This document shows positions 9,371-18,475 of a stretch of DNA of 64,000 nucleotides, in pieces (the stretch's first letter is position 1; every line of letters starts with the position of its first letter). The stretch spans positions 1,266,981 through 1,330,980 of the forward strand of contig NZ_AP017928.1 of NCBI RefSeq assembly GCF_003584645.1, in the 5' to 3' direction. A program made the position numbers and the translations under genes. This stretch comes from Methylocaldum marinum. GTDB taxonomy: Bacteria; Pseudomonadota; Gammaproteobacteria; Methylococcales; Methylococcaceae. The notes under the pieces are model-generated. The model saw only the letters and a program-made list of their open reading frames with translations. It searched no databases and was not told where the DNA came from.

Positions 9371-10272
9371 ATGACCGAAAACGTTCGCCTCCGCATCCTT
9401 GCAGTCAGCGTCTTTTTCCTGGCCGTTTGGATCAGCCTCTTCTGTTCGGTATCTCTGGCGGGTTCCGCCAGGACGCTGATTCGCAACGCCGACCTTGTCC
9501 TGACCATGGATCCTTCGGTCGGCACAGGTGATCTCGGCATCATCGAGCGTGCCGATATTCTGATCGAAAACGACAAGATCGCGGCCGTCGGCAGACACCT
9601 GCGAAGCCCCGGAGCTCGGGTCGTGGACGCCACCGGTAAGATCGTAATGCCGGGCTTCGTCGATGGGCACAATCATCTGTGGCAATCGCTCATTAGAGGC
9701 TGCGGTACGGACCAGGACCTTTTGGGTTGGTTCGATACGTGTGTACGTCCTTTATTCGACCCGAAGATTGCCTTAACCCGCTCAGTAACATGCGCTTGGC
9801 TTCCGGGGTGATCCGTCTTCCGGAGCTGCAGAGTGCCGGTGTTCAGGTGGGTCTTGGCCTGGACGGCGGAACCAACGATACCAGCGACATGTTCAATGAT
9901 ATACGGGCAGCCGTGGGCCTGCAGCGAGCCAGGACGCTCCGGCCCGACGTGTATCCGACGGTCTCCGATGTGCTGCGCATGGCCACCGCGGACGGGGCGA
10001 AGCTGCTCGATATGTTCGACCGCGTGGGCTCGCTGAAGTCGGGTAAACAGGCGGACCTGATCATTCTCAATCCGGAGACGCTCAATTTTATTCCGCGCGG
10101 GGACTGGATCAGCCAAATCGTGTTCAATGGTCAGCCCCGGAATGTCGAATGGGTGTTCGTGGGCGGGCAAGTACTGAAAAGTAACGGGAAGATCCTTGGC
10201 GTGAACCCGGCAAGGGTGATCGAAGCCGCACAGACTGCGGCCGAGCGCGTTCAAAGAGCGCTCGAACCTTAG
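9371..10272 (+). pseudogene. Amidohydrolase, central part deleted and frame broken
   Basis: The first part (ATG 9371, good GGGAG upstream) has a signal peptide, then TLIRNADLVLTMDP and the metal-site motif VDGHNH of the cytosine deaminase/TRZ-ATZ amidohydrolase family. At about 9770 the homology jumps to a different reading frame, which carries the C-terminal half: NPLSNMRLASG, GLGLDGGTNDTSD with the last metal Asp, and a normal C-terminus ending at 10272. About 200 residues are missing from the middle, including the Glu/His metal ligands. The product cannot be an active enzyme. The exported version is unusual, since most relatives are cytoplasmic. Confidence 0.8.
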
Positions 10273-10463
10273 GTCGAATAAGGCTAGGGTGCAGCACGCG
10301 TGGGGCGACTTCAGCGGCCCCTTCATCGGATTCGAAAACGCTCCCGGAAAACGAAACCGGAACCATCCGGCAGATGCGCCAAATCCGCCGGAAGGGTTCC
10401 TGGTTCGGAGTACTGGCCGCAGAGGGTGCTCTGGAGCCTGAAAAGCAACAGGCGACGGCGCTG

Positions 10464-11975
10464 TCAGACCTCCGTCTGCGGGCGATCGGGCGTAGGCCAG
10501 TCGAGGTGGAAGAACTTGCCCCGCGGCTGATCGGTCCGCTCGTAAGTATGCGCGCCAAAATAATCGCGTTGCGCCTGCAGGAGGTTGGCGGGCAGCGAAG
10601 CGCTACGGTAGCCGTCGAAATAGGCCAGCGCGGAACCGAACGCCGGAACCGGCATGCCGTTTTGTACGGCAATGGCGACCGTCTGACGCCATTGGTTTTG
10701 CCCTTCGTGCAGCACGTCCTTGAAGTAAGGGTCTAGCATCAAGTTCTTCAGCCCCGGATCGCGCGTATAGGCATCGGTGATCTTTTGCAGGAAGCGCGCT
10801 CGGATAATGCAGCCGCCCCGCCAAAGCTGGGCGATGGTCCCGAAATCGAGCGTCCATTCGTAGGTTTTTTGCGCTTCCGATAACAGCTGAAAGCCTTGGG
10901 CATAGGCGCAGATCTTGGAGCAATACAGCGCGCGCCGGACCGCATCGATAATTTCCGCGGGGTTGGATATCGGTTGGACGTCCGGGCCTTTCAGCGACCG
11001 ACTGGCTTCTACCCGTTCTTCCTTCAGCGCCGACAAGGCTCGGGCGAATACCGCTTCGGCGATCGAATTCGCCGGCGCGCCCAGTTCCAGTGCGCTGGCG
11101 GCAGTCCACATGCCGGTGCCTTTCTGCCCTGCCGCATCCAGCACATGGTCGACCAGGAAGCCGGAACCCGAAGGATCATTCTGCCCCAGAATATCCCCGG
11201 TGATCTCGATGAGATAGCTGGACAGTTCGCCCCCATTCCACTCGCGAAAGATCTCACCGATCGCGCCGGAATCCAGGCCGAGCAGCTGTTTCATCAACCA
11301 GTAGGCTTCGCAGATCAACTGCATATCGATGTACTCGATGCCGTTGTGCACCATCTTGACATAGTGCCCTGCACCGTTCGGCCCGATGTAGGCCGTACAC
11401 GGCACCCCGCCTTCGACCGGCTTTCCGGGCGCGGCTCCTTCCATAGGAACGCCGCTTAACGGATCGACCTTGGCCGCGATCGCACGCCAGATCGGTTCGA
11501 GTTCGGCCCAGGCGCTGGGACTGCCGCCCGGCATTAGAGAAGGCCCGAAGCGCGCGCCGGTTTCGCCGCCCGAGACGCCGGAGCCGATGAATCGAAATCC
11601 CTGGGCGGTCAATTCCCTGTCTCTGCGGATGGTGTCCATCCAATGCGCGTTGCCGCCGTCGACGATGATGTCGCCCGGTTCGAGGTGCGGCAGCAGGCTT
11701 TCGATGGTGCGATCGGTCGGCGCGCCTGCCTTGACCAACAAGACGATTTTGCGCGGGCGCCGGATCGCCCGGGTGAACTCTTTCAGGTCGGTAAATCCCA
11801 GGACCCGTTCGCCGGATGGCTCTTTCTGCCGGCATCGCTCCATGAATTCCCCGGTCTTCTCGGAGCTGCGGTTATAGACCGCGATGGTGTAACCGTGATC
11901 GGCGATGTTCAGCGCCAGGTTTTGGCCCATGACCGCTAATCCGATTAGACCGATGTCCGCACTGTCACTGTTCAT
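10464..11975 (-). CDS. gnd: 6-phosphogluconate dehydrogenase (decarboxylating)
   Basis: 503 residues, the long dimeric form. NADP-binding site at the N-terminus ([20 protein letters not shown]), the substrate signature [22 protein letters not shown], and the C-terminal helical domain ending FFHLDWP as in known Gnd proteins. It converts 6-phosphogluconate to ribulose-5-phosphate and CO2 with NAD(P)H. In RuMP-cycle bacteria this supplies the formaldehyde acceptor precursor in the dissimilatory cycle and produces reductant. Start ATG with GAGGTG upstream. No zwf or pgl is adjacent here, so it appears monocistronic. Confidence 0.95.
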   Translation of the reverse strand: MNSDSADIGLIGLAVMGQNLALNIADHGYTIAVYNRSSEKTGEFMERCRQKEPSGERVLGFTDLKEFTRAIRRPRKIVLLVKAGAPTDRTIESLLPHLEPGDIIVDGGNAHWMDTIRRDRELTAQGFRFIGSGVSGGETGARFGPSLMPGGSPSAWAELEPIWRAIAAKVDPLSGVPMEGAAPGKPVEGGVPCTAYIGPNGAGHYVKMVHNGIEYIDMQLICEAYWLMKQLLGLDSGAIGEIFREWNGGELSSYLIEITGDILGQNDPSGSGFLVDHVLDAAGQKGTGMWTAASALELGAPANSIAEAVFARALSALKEERVEASRSLKGPDVQPISNPAEIIDAVRRALYCSKICAYAQGFQLLSEAQKTYEWTLDFGTIAQLWRGGCIIRARFLQKITDAYTRDPGLKNLMLDPYFKDVLHEGQNQWRQTVAIAVQNGMPVPAFGSALAYFDGYRSASLPANLLQAQRDYFGAHTYERTDQPRGKFFHLDWPTPDRPQTEV

Positions 11976-12126
11976 AATGGCACCTCTTGTTGCTGGATAA
12001 TGAGCGGAACTTTACAAGCATTTATCAGGCCGTTCTCGGTTAAGCCGCGCAAGCAATCCGTTCGTCGTATGATTCCGGTAGATTTCGCGATGTCGTGCAA
12101 GGCGTTCGGATGTGCTACGTGTAATC

Positions 12127-12828
12127 TCACCTTGCCAGGAGAATCAATTCACTCTCTGTTTCGTCCAAAGTCATGCGGAACCGGCTCAAAAAACTCATCC
12201 CCAAAAGTTTCGCGCCGCGAAGACGATCGTCCGGGAAAAAGGCGACCGGAACGTCCGCAGCGGAAGCGGGACCCACTCCAACGGATTCTAGGATACCGGC
12301 TTTAATGGGCACAATATCGTTTGCCGTTTGACTGACTCCCGGTTGCAGCATTTCCGGCGTAAAGCCAAGTTCCTGCATCATCGATTCCGGCAATACAAGT
12401 GTCGAGGCGCCGGTGTCGACAATCAATGTAACAGGCAGCGCCACCCCATTCGGCCCCACCAGCACCGTGTCGACCTGATGATGAGAACCGAGCCGCGTGG
12501 TTTTGATGGCGGCATTGAGTGAGCGCGCCCGGGTCGGCGTCTTTGCACTGGTAATTACCAGCCGTCCGATCGCTCCGGGCTTTTCCGTCATGATGACGTA
12601 GTTGTACTCCTCGAGCAGTTGCCTGAGCCGGACCGAAAGGTCGCCCGCCGTGTCCCGAGCGGATTCGTATCCCAGGTGCTCCAGCCCTTCGACGACAAAT
12701 CCGTGCTCGGTCGCCAGAGATTCCAGCCGAGCGCGGAGCGTTTCGGATTCGGCCGCGACCGGTATCGTTCCGAGAAGCAGTAATCCCGTCAGACATTCGC
12801 GCAGGCGTTGGGCCTTGGATTTCCTCAT
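12127..12828 (-). CDS. Periplasmic retropepsin-like aspartic protease
   Basis: 233 residues with an N-terminal signal segment (CLTGLLLLGTIPVAA). The C-terminal half is a retroviral-type aspartic protease fold: catalytic motif LIVDTGASTLVLP, the flap region, and the end pattern GAKLLGMSFLSRFRM. Bacterial clan-AA proteases of this type act as homodimers, one Asp per subunit. The N-terminal half (about residues 30-115) is not recognised. It may process envelope proteins; no substrate is indicated by neighbours. Divergent from the dynamin-like gene across 310 bases. Confidence 0.75.
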   Translation of the reverse strand: MRKSKAQRLRECLTGLLLLGTIPVAAESETLRARLESLATEHGFVVEGLEHLGYESARDTAGDLSVRLRQLLEEYNYVIMTEKPGAIGRLVITSAKTPTRARSLNAAIKTTRLGSHHQVDTVLVGPNGVALPVTLIVDTGASTLVLPESMMQELGFTPEMLQPGVSQTANDIVPIKAGILESVGVGPASAADVPVAFFPDDRLRGAKLLGMSFLSRFRMTLDETESELILLAR

Positions 12829-13138
12829 GCGGTCATTCTCTCATTCAAACCGTCTTCGACTGGAACTGCCGAGCGTTGATTCATACGACTTCTTTTCCGA
12901 GGGCACCACTCACCGATAGGATGCGAGCACTTCTTCGGCCGGAGGCGGACACGCCTCCGGAAATTTCCGGGTCGAGGTCCGGCGAAAACCGAATCAACTA
13001 CAACAGCTGAGGTCTGCGCGATATCGATGGTAATATATTCCGTTATTTGACCATGATCTTATAACTCCGCCTACGCCGATCCAGGCAGCAAAAACCAGCG
13101 ACATCGCCGGCCCCTAAAAACAATCAGGAACCCTACGG
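12829..13138. other. Divergent intergenic region with a perfect hairpin
   Basis: It separates the protease and the dynamin-like gene, both transcribed outward, so it should hold both promoters. It contains the perfect inverted repeat CCGGAGGCG-GACA-CGCCTCCGG (12939-12960). The repeat is not followed by a T-run, and no gene ends here, so it is not a terminator; it may be a protein-binding site or a REP-like unit. Nothing else recognised. Confidence 0.4.
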
Positions 13139-15463
13139 ATGAAAGAGTCGGATTACAGCAATTACGTCAAAGCATTCACACGCCTGTTCGAAGCCTATGA
13201 CGCCTCCGCACCCTATCTCGGTGTAACCGACGATTTTAAATATTTTGTCAATCGCAAGCGTAGCTGGTTGGAAAGGCTTAAATCGCCGGAATTCCCTGTT
13301 GCGTTTCTAGGTGCGTTTTCGGCCGGCAAGAGCACGATTATCAACGCAGTGCTGGGCGACGATATCTTGCCCCAGGCCACCAAGTCCTTCACCGCCATCC
13401 CGACGCTGATCCGTAAAGATCGCACGAATCGCGCCGTCATTCATTACCTCAGTGAAAGCGCACGAGACGAACTGAAAAATCTGTATCTCGAAGAACTGTC
13501 CAAGGAGTTGCGCAAGAACAGCGATACCTACCGAAAACAGAGCAAAGGCGAACTTCTGGGCACATTGGCAAAGGACATCGAACAATACAAGAACCAATTC
13601 GGATCGTTCAACAAGCAAAAATTCTTCGACGAGCTGAGAACTTTGATCCAGGGCTGGAACAGACTGAGCGGCGCGGTAAAAGAGATCGCTCTGACGGAGC
13701 TACCCAACTACGTCACCGAGGATTACGAGGACGTCCTGTTCGTAGATCAGGCGGAAATTTTTCTCACCGACGTCAATATTCCCGAAAATGTCGTTCTCGT
13801 CGACTTGCCGGGGCTAGGCGTTGTCAATCCGCGCCACCGCAAGGTGACCAAGTCGTATGTCGAAAATGACGCCAAGGCATTCGTGATCGCCATGAAGGTG
13901 TTCCACCTGCTGGAAGGCGAAGAGATCGAACTATTGGCGGAAATTCATAGCCAGCGGAAACGTGTGCTGCAACGCGCATTTTGGACGATCAATCAATGGG
14001 ACGTTTTGAGCAGTCAGCAGAAGAAGGAAGAATTGGCGAACTTTGCGCAGAAGATCGAGCATTATGGATTCCATATCGCCAAAGACCGCGTGTTTCGCGT
14101 ATCGGCGCTCAATTACCTGCTGCTGAAGCTGATTCAGGACGGTCGCCTGGAAAAAAGCGGCAGTATCCGCGAGCATGTGGATGCACTGCAGAAAGCCATA
14201 GGCAAGATACCTTTACAGAACGAGGCCGAAGGTTTCATCAAATCGCTGGACGAGGCCAAAAACTTTGCTGCATTCCGGAGCAGTTTATTCGATTATCTGG
14301 CTAATACTGCAAAAGCCGAATTTCTCGACGAAGCGCGCAGCGAATACATCGATTTGGCCAAACGGTTGCGGGAACGGTTGGAACCGTTATATCAGAACTA
14401 CAAAAACAAAAGCGATGACAGTATGAAAAGCACCTTTATCGCCGGCGAGTTGTCGCGCCGCCAGGACGAAGCGTTGCGGCACCTTCGTTCTAGCGTTGAA
14501 GAGCACATCAAGGTACTACGTACCGAGGTGCTACCGGATTTTGTGTTCTGGCGCGACGAAGACCGGGACCGGCTAGGCGAACAGATCGTCCACGCCATAG
14601 ATAATTTGGACCGTAAAGCCCTTAAGAACGAACTGCTCAAAGGCTTGGATCTGCATAGCGTCGTTAGTCGCTTGCCGCACAAGATCGAAGAAAACCTCCA
14701 TATACAGCACACCTTCCGCACTCAACTGCAAAACCTCTTGGAAGAGCAGATTGTCCGCCGTTACCTGTTGCGCCTGCTCGACAGCATCGCGTCCAACGAT
14801 GCGCTGCCGGACGAAGTTCTCGCCGTGCTGAACGATCGCTTGAGCGGCCGCGACATGGTTAACAGGCTGAAAGGGATGTGTGATGTGTTCTTGTTCGAGT
14901 ACGGCGGCGTCATCGACGAACTTGGGCGTGCCATCATGGCCAGGGAAGCCGGCGAGCCCGTCCATAACAACCAAGACATCATGGACTTGGTGAAGAAAAA
15001 TGCAGACCGCGCTTTGGAAATCGCGAAGAACAGACGCCTGGTGGGACCCGATGCGGACGTAAAACAAATGCTGGCTTTGGGCATGGACAAACTGACCGGC
15101 ATTTACCGAGTGCTCACGGAGGTTCATTCGGCATCGTCCACGCCGACTGCTCAATCCGATGAAATCGACCGGGCTCTGGAGTGCTACAAGGTCGGATTGC
15201 TTGATTACACCCGCATGCAACAGCGCCAAATCAACAAATTTGCACGGCGCGGCATCAAGAACTATTTCGAGGAATTGGAAGAGGAATTACTGGCCTATTT
15301 CGAATCCGTGAAGGACGAGATTGCCAAGACGATCATGAAACAGCTCAGCACCGATATCGATGCCGAATTGAACTCCGAATTGCAGAAGCAGAAGGTAATC
15401 AAGGAAGCTTATCAGGTGGTCACGAATGCCGTCGGCCAAGGCCGACGGAATGCCGAAAGTTGA
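13139..15463 (+). CDS. Bacterial dynamin-like GTPase
   Basis: 774 residues. GTPase motifs: G1 GAFSAGKST (residues about 58-66), G3 DLPGLG (about 221-226), G4 NQWD (about 285). Between G1 and G3 there is an insertion of about 130 residues of charged helices. After the GTPase domain (to about 400) comes a long alpha-helical stalk region with many charged residues and a C-terminal coiled-coil stretch (residues about 690-760). Bacterial dynamins remodel or protect membranes; roles in stress or phage defence are known for some. This one is single, whereas many are encoded as tandem pairs. A weak ribosome site (CAGGA) precedes the ATG. No obvious transmembrane paddle was seen. Confidence 0.85.
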   Translation: MKESDYSNYVKAFTRLFEAYDASAPYLGVTDDFKYFVNRKRSWLERLKSPEFPVAFLGAFSAGKSTIINAVLGDDILPQATKSFTAIPTLIRKDRTNRAVIHYLSESARDELKNLYLEELSKELRKNSDTYRKQSKGELLGTLAKDIEQYKNQFGSFNKQKFFDELRTLIQGWNRLSGAVKEIALTELPNYVTEDYEDVLFVDQAEIFLTDVNIPENVVLVDLPGLGVVNPRHRKVTKSYVENDAKAFVIAMKVFHLLEGEEIELLAEIHSQRKRVLQRAFWTINQWDVLSSQQKKEELANFAQKIEHYGFHIAKDRVFRVSALNYLLLKLIQDGRLEKSGSIREHVDALQKAIGKIPLQNEAEGFIKSLDEAKNFAAFRSSLFDYLANTAKAEFLDEARSEYIDLAKRLRERLEPLYQNYKNKSDDSMKSTFIAGELSRRQDEALRHLRSSVEEHIKVLRTEVLPDFVFWRDEDRDRLGEQIVHAIDNLDRKALKNELLKGLDLHSVVSRLPHKIEENLHIQHTFRTQLQNLLEEQIVRRYLLRLLDSIASNDALPDEVLAVLNDRLSGRDMVNRLKGMCDVFLFEYGGVIDELGRAIMAREAGEPVHNNQDIMDLVKKNADRALEIAKNRRLVGPDADVKQMLALGMDKLTGIYRVLTEVHSASSTPTAQSDEIDRALECYKVGLLDYTRMQQRQINKFARRGIKNYFEELEEELLAYFESVKDEIAKTIMKQLSTDIDAELNSELQKQKVIKEAYQVVTNAVGQGRRNAES

Positions 15464-15733
15464 GGCTCGTCAGGGCGCTGCGCAGGGTATTCCATTCGCA
15501 CGGACAACCCCATGTGATACGGATAGGCTTTGCAAAGATTCGCGCTTGTGTGCCGGAAACGGTTAATGCCCCGGCTCGCCTCCGTCTCACCGCCTGAACA
15601 ATGGGATGCGGCGAAACGAGCCAGCCGGTTCAACACCTTCGGAAGTCGCTAGCTTTTGCCGATAAATCAGACGGCCCGAAACAGCCTTACGCTCAGCATC
15701 CTCTGCAAGAAGCTCGAATTACCCCGAGAATCT

Positions 15734-16609
15734 TCACGCCTTTTTGCGATCTTCTATCATCCGCTCGATGATAGGACGAAAGATGACTTCCATGGCCAGG
15801 CCCATTTTGCCGCCCGGAATAACGATCGAGTTGTGTCTGGACATGAAGGATTTATGAAGCATCGCCCGCAAATACTCGAAATCGATGTCGAATCTCAAAG
15901 GATCTTTGAAACGGATGATCACGACGCTTTCATCCGCGGTGGGAATATCTCGCGCCATGAACGGATTGGAAGTGTCGACCAAAGGAACTCTCTGGAAGTT
16001 GATATCCGTATGAGTAAACTGTGGCGTAATCACCCTAACGTAATCCTCCATGCGCCGGAGAATGATATCGGTGATATCCTCGGGTTTGTGGCCATATAGA
16101 GCGCTATCTCGATGGATTTTCTGAATCCACTCCAGATTCACGATGGGCACGACCCCGACCAGCAAATCGGTATATTGGGCCACATTTACCGTTTCGGTTC
16201 TGACGGCGCCGTGCAAGCCTTCGTAAAACAGCAGATCGGTGCCACGAGGTGCTTTCTGCCACGGCGTAAACGTTCCGACCGGATAACCGAGCTTTTTCGC
16301 GTCTTCGTCACTGCGAACATAGTGGCGATGCTTGGCAGAACCGGTTTCTCCGTATACCTTGAAGGTTCTTGCCAAGTCCTCCAGTAGATTGGCCTCGATC
16401 GAAAAATGACTGAAATTTTTTCCGGCTTTTTGCGCTCTGGCAATCCGCTGCTGCATCTCGATCGAGTTATAACGATAAAAGCTATTGCCCTCGATCATGA
16501 GAGGCTTTAAACCCAGCCGAAAAAAAATGTGCTCAAAGGATTTCTTGACGGTTGTCGTACCCGCACCGGACGAGCCGGTGATGGCAATGACTGGGTGCTT
16601 TTTCGACAT
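15734..16609 (-). CDS. prk: Phosphoribulokinase, proteobacterial class I
   Basis: 291 residues, the usual length of proteobacterial PrkB. ATP site at the N-terminus (ITGSSGAGTTTVKKSF), then RYNSIEMQQRIARAQ, HYVRSDEDAK and the catalytic/lid region LLFYEGLHGAV, all characteristic of the family. It phosphorylates ribulose-5-phosphate to ribulose-1,5-bisphosphate for the Calvin cycle. GAGGAG precedes the ATG. It is the last gene of the tkt-fba-cbbY-prk string on this strand, as in type X methanotrophs that carry both RuMP and Calvin enzymes. RuBisCO is not in the window. Confidence 0.95.
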   Translation of the reverse strand: MSKKHPVIAITGSSGAGTTTVKKSFEHIFFRLGLKPLMIEGNSFYRYNSIEMQQRIARAQKAGKNFSHFSIEANLLEDLARTFKVYGETGSAKHRHYVRSDEDAKKLGYPVGTFTPWQKAPRGTDLLFYEGLHGAVRTETVNVAQYTDLLVGVVPIVNLEWIQKIHRDSALYGHKPEDITDIILRRMEDYVRVITPQFTHTDINFQRVPLVDTSNPFMARDIPTADESVVIIRFKDPLRFDIDFEYLRAMLHKSFMSRHNSIVIPGGKMGLAMEVIFRPIIERMIEDRKKA

Positions 16610-16728
16610 GGAGAACTCCTCGAGGGACTCCGCGTAATTGTTGCTTTAGTGCTTTTTCGCGAGTCCAGTGGACATGCAGTTGCCTGGAAACGTCAATATA
16701 GACCAGATTGAACGCTTTCCCCGGCATT

Positions 16729-17205
16729 TCATTCGGACACGTTAAAGGTCGGTCCGGCTTTCCTAGGTGGATCGATAACCTGTGAAGCCCCGGTAAAGTC
16801 CTGGCCGGAGTTACAGTCGTTGACACTAACCGGCGTCTGGAGCTCTGCTCCGGGAGACGATCGCAGACTATTTTCAGACTGGATCGATCGAATGGCATCC
16901 TGCCTAGCCGAAATCCCGCCGTTTTTCGGTAGAGCCGAATAGTGGAAGGTTTTCCCGGTATGCAAGCGCTGGGTCAAAATACTAGGATCGGCCTCGAAGC
17001 CGCGAATCCCGAAATGATAGGTGGCAATGAAATGGCGAAAACGCGCCTTGCCGTCCGCGACCTTTGATAATGCGCCGGACAGGGCTTCTTCCCTAACCTG
17101 ATCAAGGCGAGCTTCAGAGAACGCTCGGTTGAATGCGACACGGTGGCCGCGGCGTTCGGTGTAAGCCAGCGTGCCATCCATGTCGAAAATGAGGATTTGG
17201 AGCAC
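16729..17205 (-). pseudogene. cbbY: CbbY-like HAD phosphatase with internal deletion
   Basis: The start is a clear CbbY N-terminus: LIFDMDGTLAYTERRGHRVAFNRAF, with the nucleophile Asp and acid-base Asp of HAD phosphatases. The similarity to CbbY continues through LHTGKTFHYSAL to about residue 105. It then jumps in frame to the family's C-terminal end (ENSLRSSPGAE, VNDCNSGQDFTGAS). The protein is 158 residues instead of about 250. Roughly 80-90 residues are gone, including the phosphate-binding Thr/Ser loop and the lysine motif. Because the frame is kept, a stable product is conceivable, but it cannot be a normal phosphatase. Intact CbbY dephosphorylates inhibitory xylulose-1,5-bisphosphate. 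It lies 3 bases after fba. Confidence 0.75.
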
Positions 17206-17208
17206 GGT

Positions 17209-18273
17209 CTAAGTGACGACCGGATCCAGTTCTCCCTTGCTGTAACGCTTGTTCATGTCTTCCAAGCCGATGACTTTGATCTGCGAAGCTTGGCCCGCAG
17301 CACCGAATGCCTCATAACGTGCCGCACAAATGCTGGTCATGGCTTTTTGCGCTTCCTTGTAGACTTTCCGCGGATCGAAATTCTTCCTGTCCTCGGCCAT
17401 GAACTTGCGCATCGCACCATAGGACGCGATTCGCAGATCGGTATCGATATTCACCTTGCGTACGCCATGGCGTATGCCTTCCACGATCTCCTCGACCGGT
17501 ACGCCATAGGTCTGGCCGATATCACCGCCGAACTCGTTGATCATAGCTGTCCAATCCTCAGGTACCGAGGAAGACCCGTGCATGACCAAGTGAACGTTGG
17601 GAATCCTGGCATGGATTTCTTTGACACGGTCGATGCGTAGCACCTTCCCGGTCGGCTTTCGAGTGAATTTGTAGGCGCCGTGACTGGTACCGATGGCGAT
17701 GGCCAAAGCGTCCACATTGGTTTTCTTGACGAAATCCGCAGCCTCGTCCGGATCGGTTAGCAGTTGGGAGTGATCCAGCTCGCCTGCTGCACCATGACCG
17801 TCTTCCTCCCCGGCCATACCGGTTTCCAAGGACCCCAGGCAGCCCAATTCACCCTCGACCGAAACGCCGCAAGCATGCGCCATATCAGCCACCTTACGGG
17901 TGGTTTCGACATTGTATTCGTAGCTGGCAGGTGTTTTCATGTCTTCCAGCAGCGAACCATCCATCATTACCGAGCTGAAGCCGGACTGAATGGCGCGAAT
18001 GCAAACCGCTGGCGAAGCGCCGTGATCCTGATGCATGCAGATCGGAATGTGCGGGTACATTTCCACTGCAGCGAGGACGAGATGACGCAAGAACGGTTCC
18101 CCGGCATAGCTCCGTGCGCCGGCCGATCCTTGGAGAATGACCGGGGCATCGACTGCGGAAGCCGCTTCCATGATGGCCTTAACCTGCTCCATATTATTGA
18201 CGTTAAACGCCGGCAGGCCGTAGTCGTGCTCGGCGGCGTGATCCAACAATTGTCTTAAGGAAATGATAGCCAT
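17209..18273 (-). CDS. fba: Class II fructose-1,6-bisphosphate aldolase
   Basis: 354 residues. Zn-dependent aldolase motifs: [13 protein letters not shown] (metal His and catalytic Asp), [23 protein letters not shown] and [12 protein letters not shown] (metal His, phosphate loop), then [10 protein letters not shown]. It belongs to the CbbA-type subgroup found in autotrophs and methylotrophs, acting on fructose-1,6- and sedoheptulose-1,7-bisphosphate. GAGGAG lies 8 bases before ATG. It sits between tkt and the cbbY remnant on the same strand, consistent with an operon for pentose-phosphate regeneration. Confidence 0.95.
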   Translation of the reverse strand: MAIISLRQLLDHAAEHDYGLPAFNVNNMEQVKAIMEAASAVDAPVILQGSAGARSYAGEPFLRHLVLAAVEMYPHIPICMHQDHGASPAVCIRAIQSGFSSVMMDGSLLEDMKTPASYEYNVETTRKVADMAHACGVSVEGELGCLGSLETGMAGEEDGHGAAGELDHSQLLTDPDEAADFVKKTNVDALAIAIGTSHGAYKFTRKPTGKVLRIDRVKEIHARIPNVHLVMHGSSSVPEDWTAMINEFGGDIGQTYGVPVEEIVEGIRHGVRKVNIDTDLRIASYGAMRKFMAEDRKNFDPRKVYKEAQKAMTSICAARYEAFGAAGQASQIKVIGLEDMNKRYSKGELDPVVT

Positions 18274-18337
18274 CGTTTGACTCCTCTCGCCTCCTGATTG
18301 CCTACTTCGCGGCGAAGATCAATCAACACACGCACGC

Positions 18338-18367
18338 CAGGTTCAGGCAATCTGATGCCTGTACCTG
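18338..18367. other. Intercistronic inverted repeat between tkt and fba
   Basis: CAGGT-T-CAGGCA (18338-18349), loop ATCTGA, then TGCCTG-T-ACCTG (18356-18367): eleven pairs with one T-T mismatch. On the minus-strand transcript it lies 109 bases after the tkt stop and 64 bases before the fba start. No T-run follows, so it is not a classical terminator; an mRNA-stabilising or processing hairpin is the simplest reading. Confidence 0.45.
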
Positions 18368-18475
18368 ACATTGCTTGAAGTGCATTCCCCGCTCAGCAAC
18401 TTTGGCGCCTGACGGGGAGCTTTAATTGATTTTCGCCCTTAGTGCGGCCTCTTCTCAAACTCTAGGACATCAAAC

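Noticed and set aside
12939..12960. Perfect hairpin as a terminator
   Set aside because: Both neighbours are transcribed away from it and no T-run follows; kept only as an unexplained structure.
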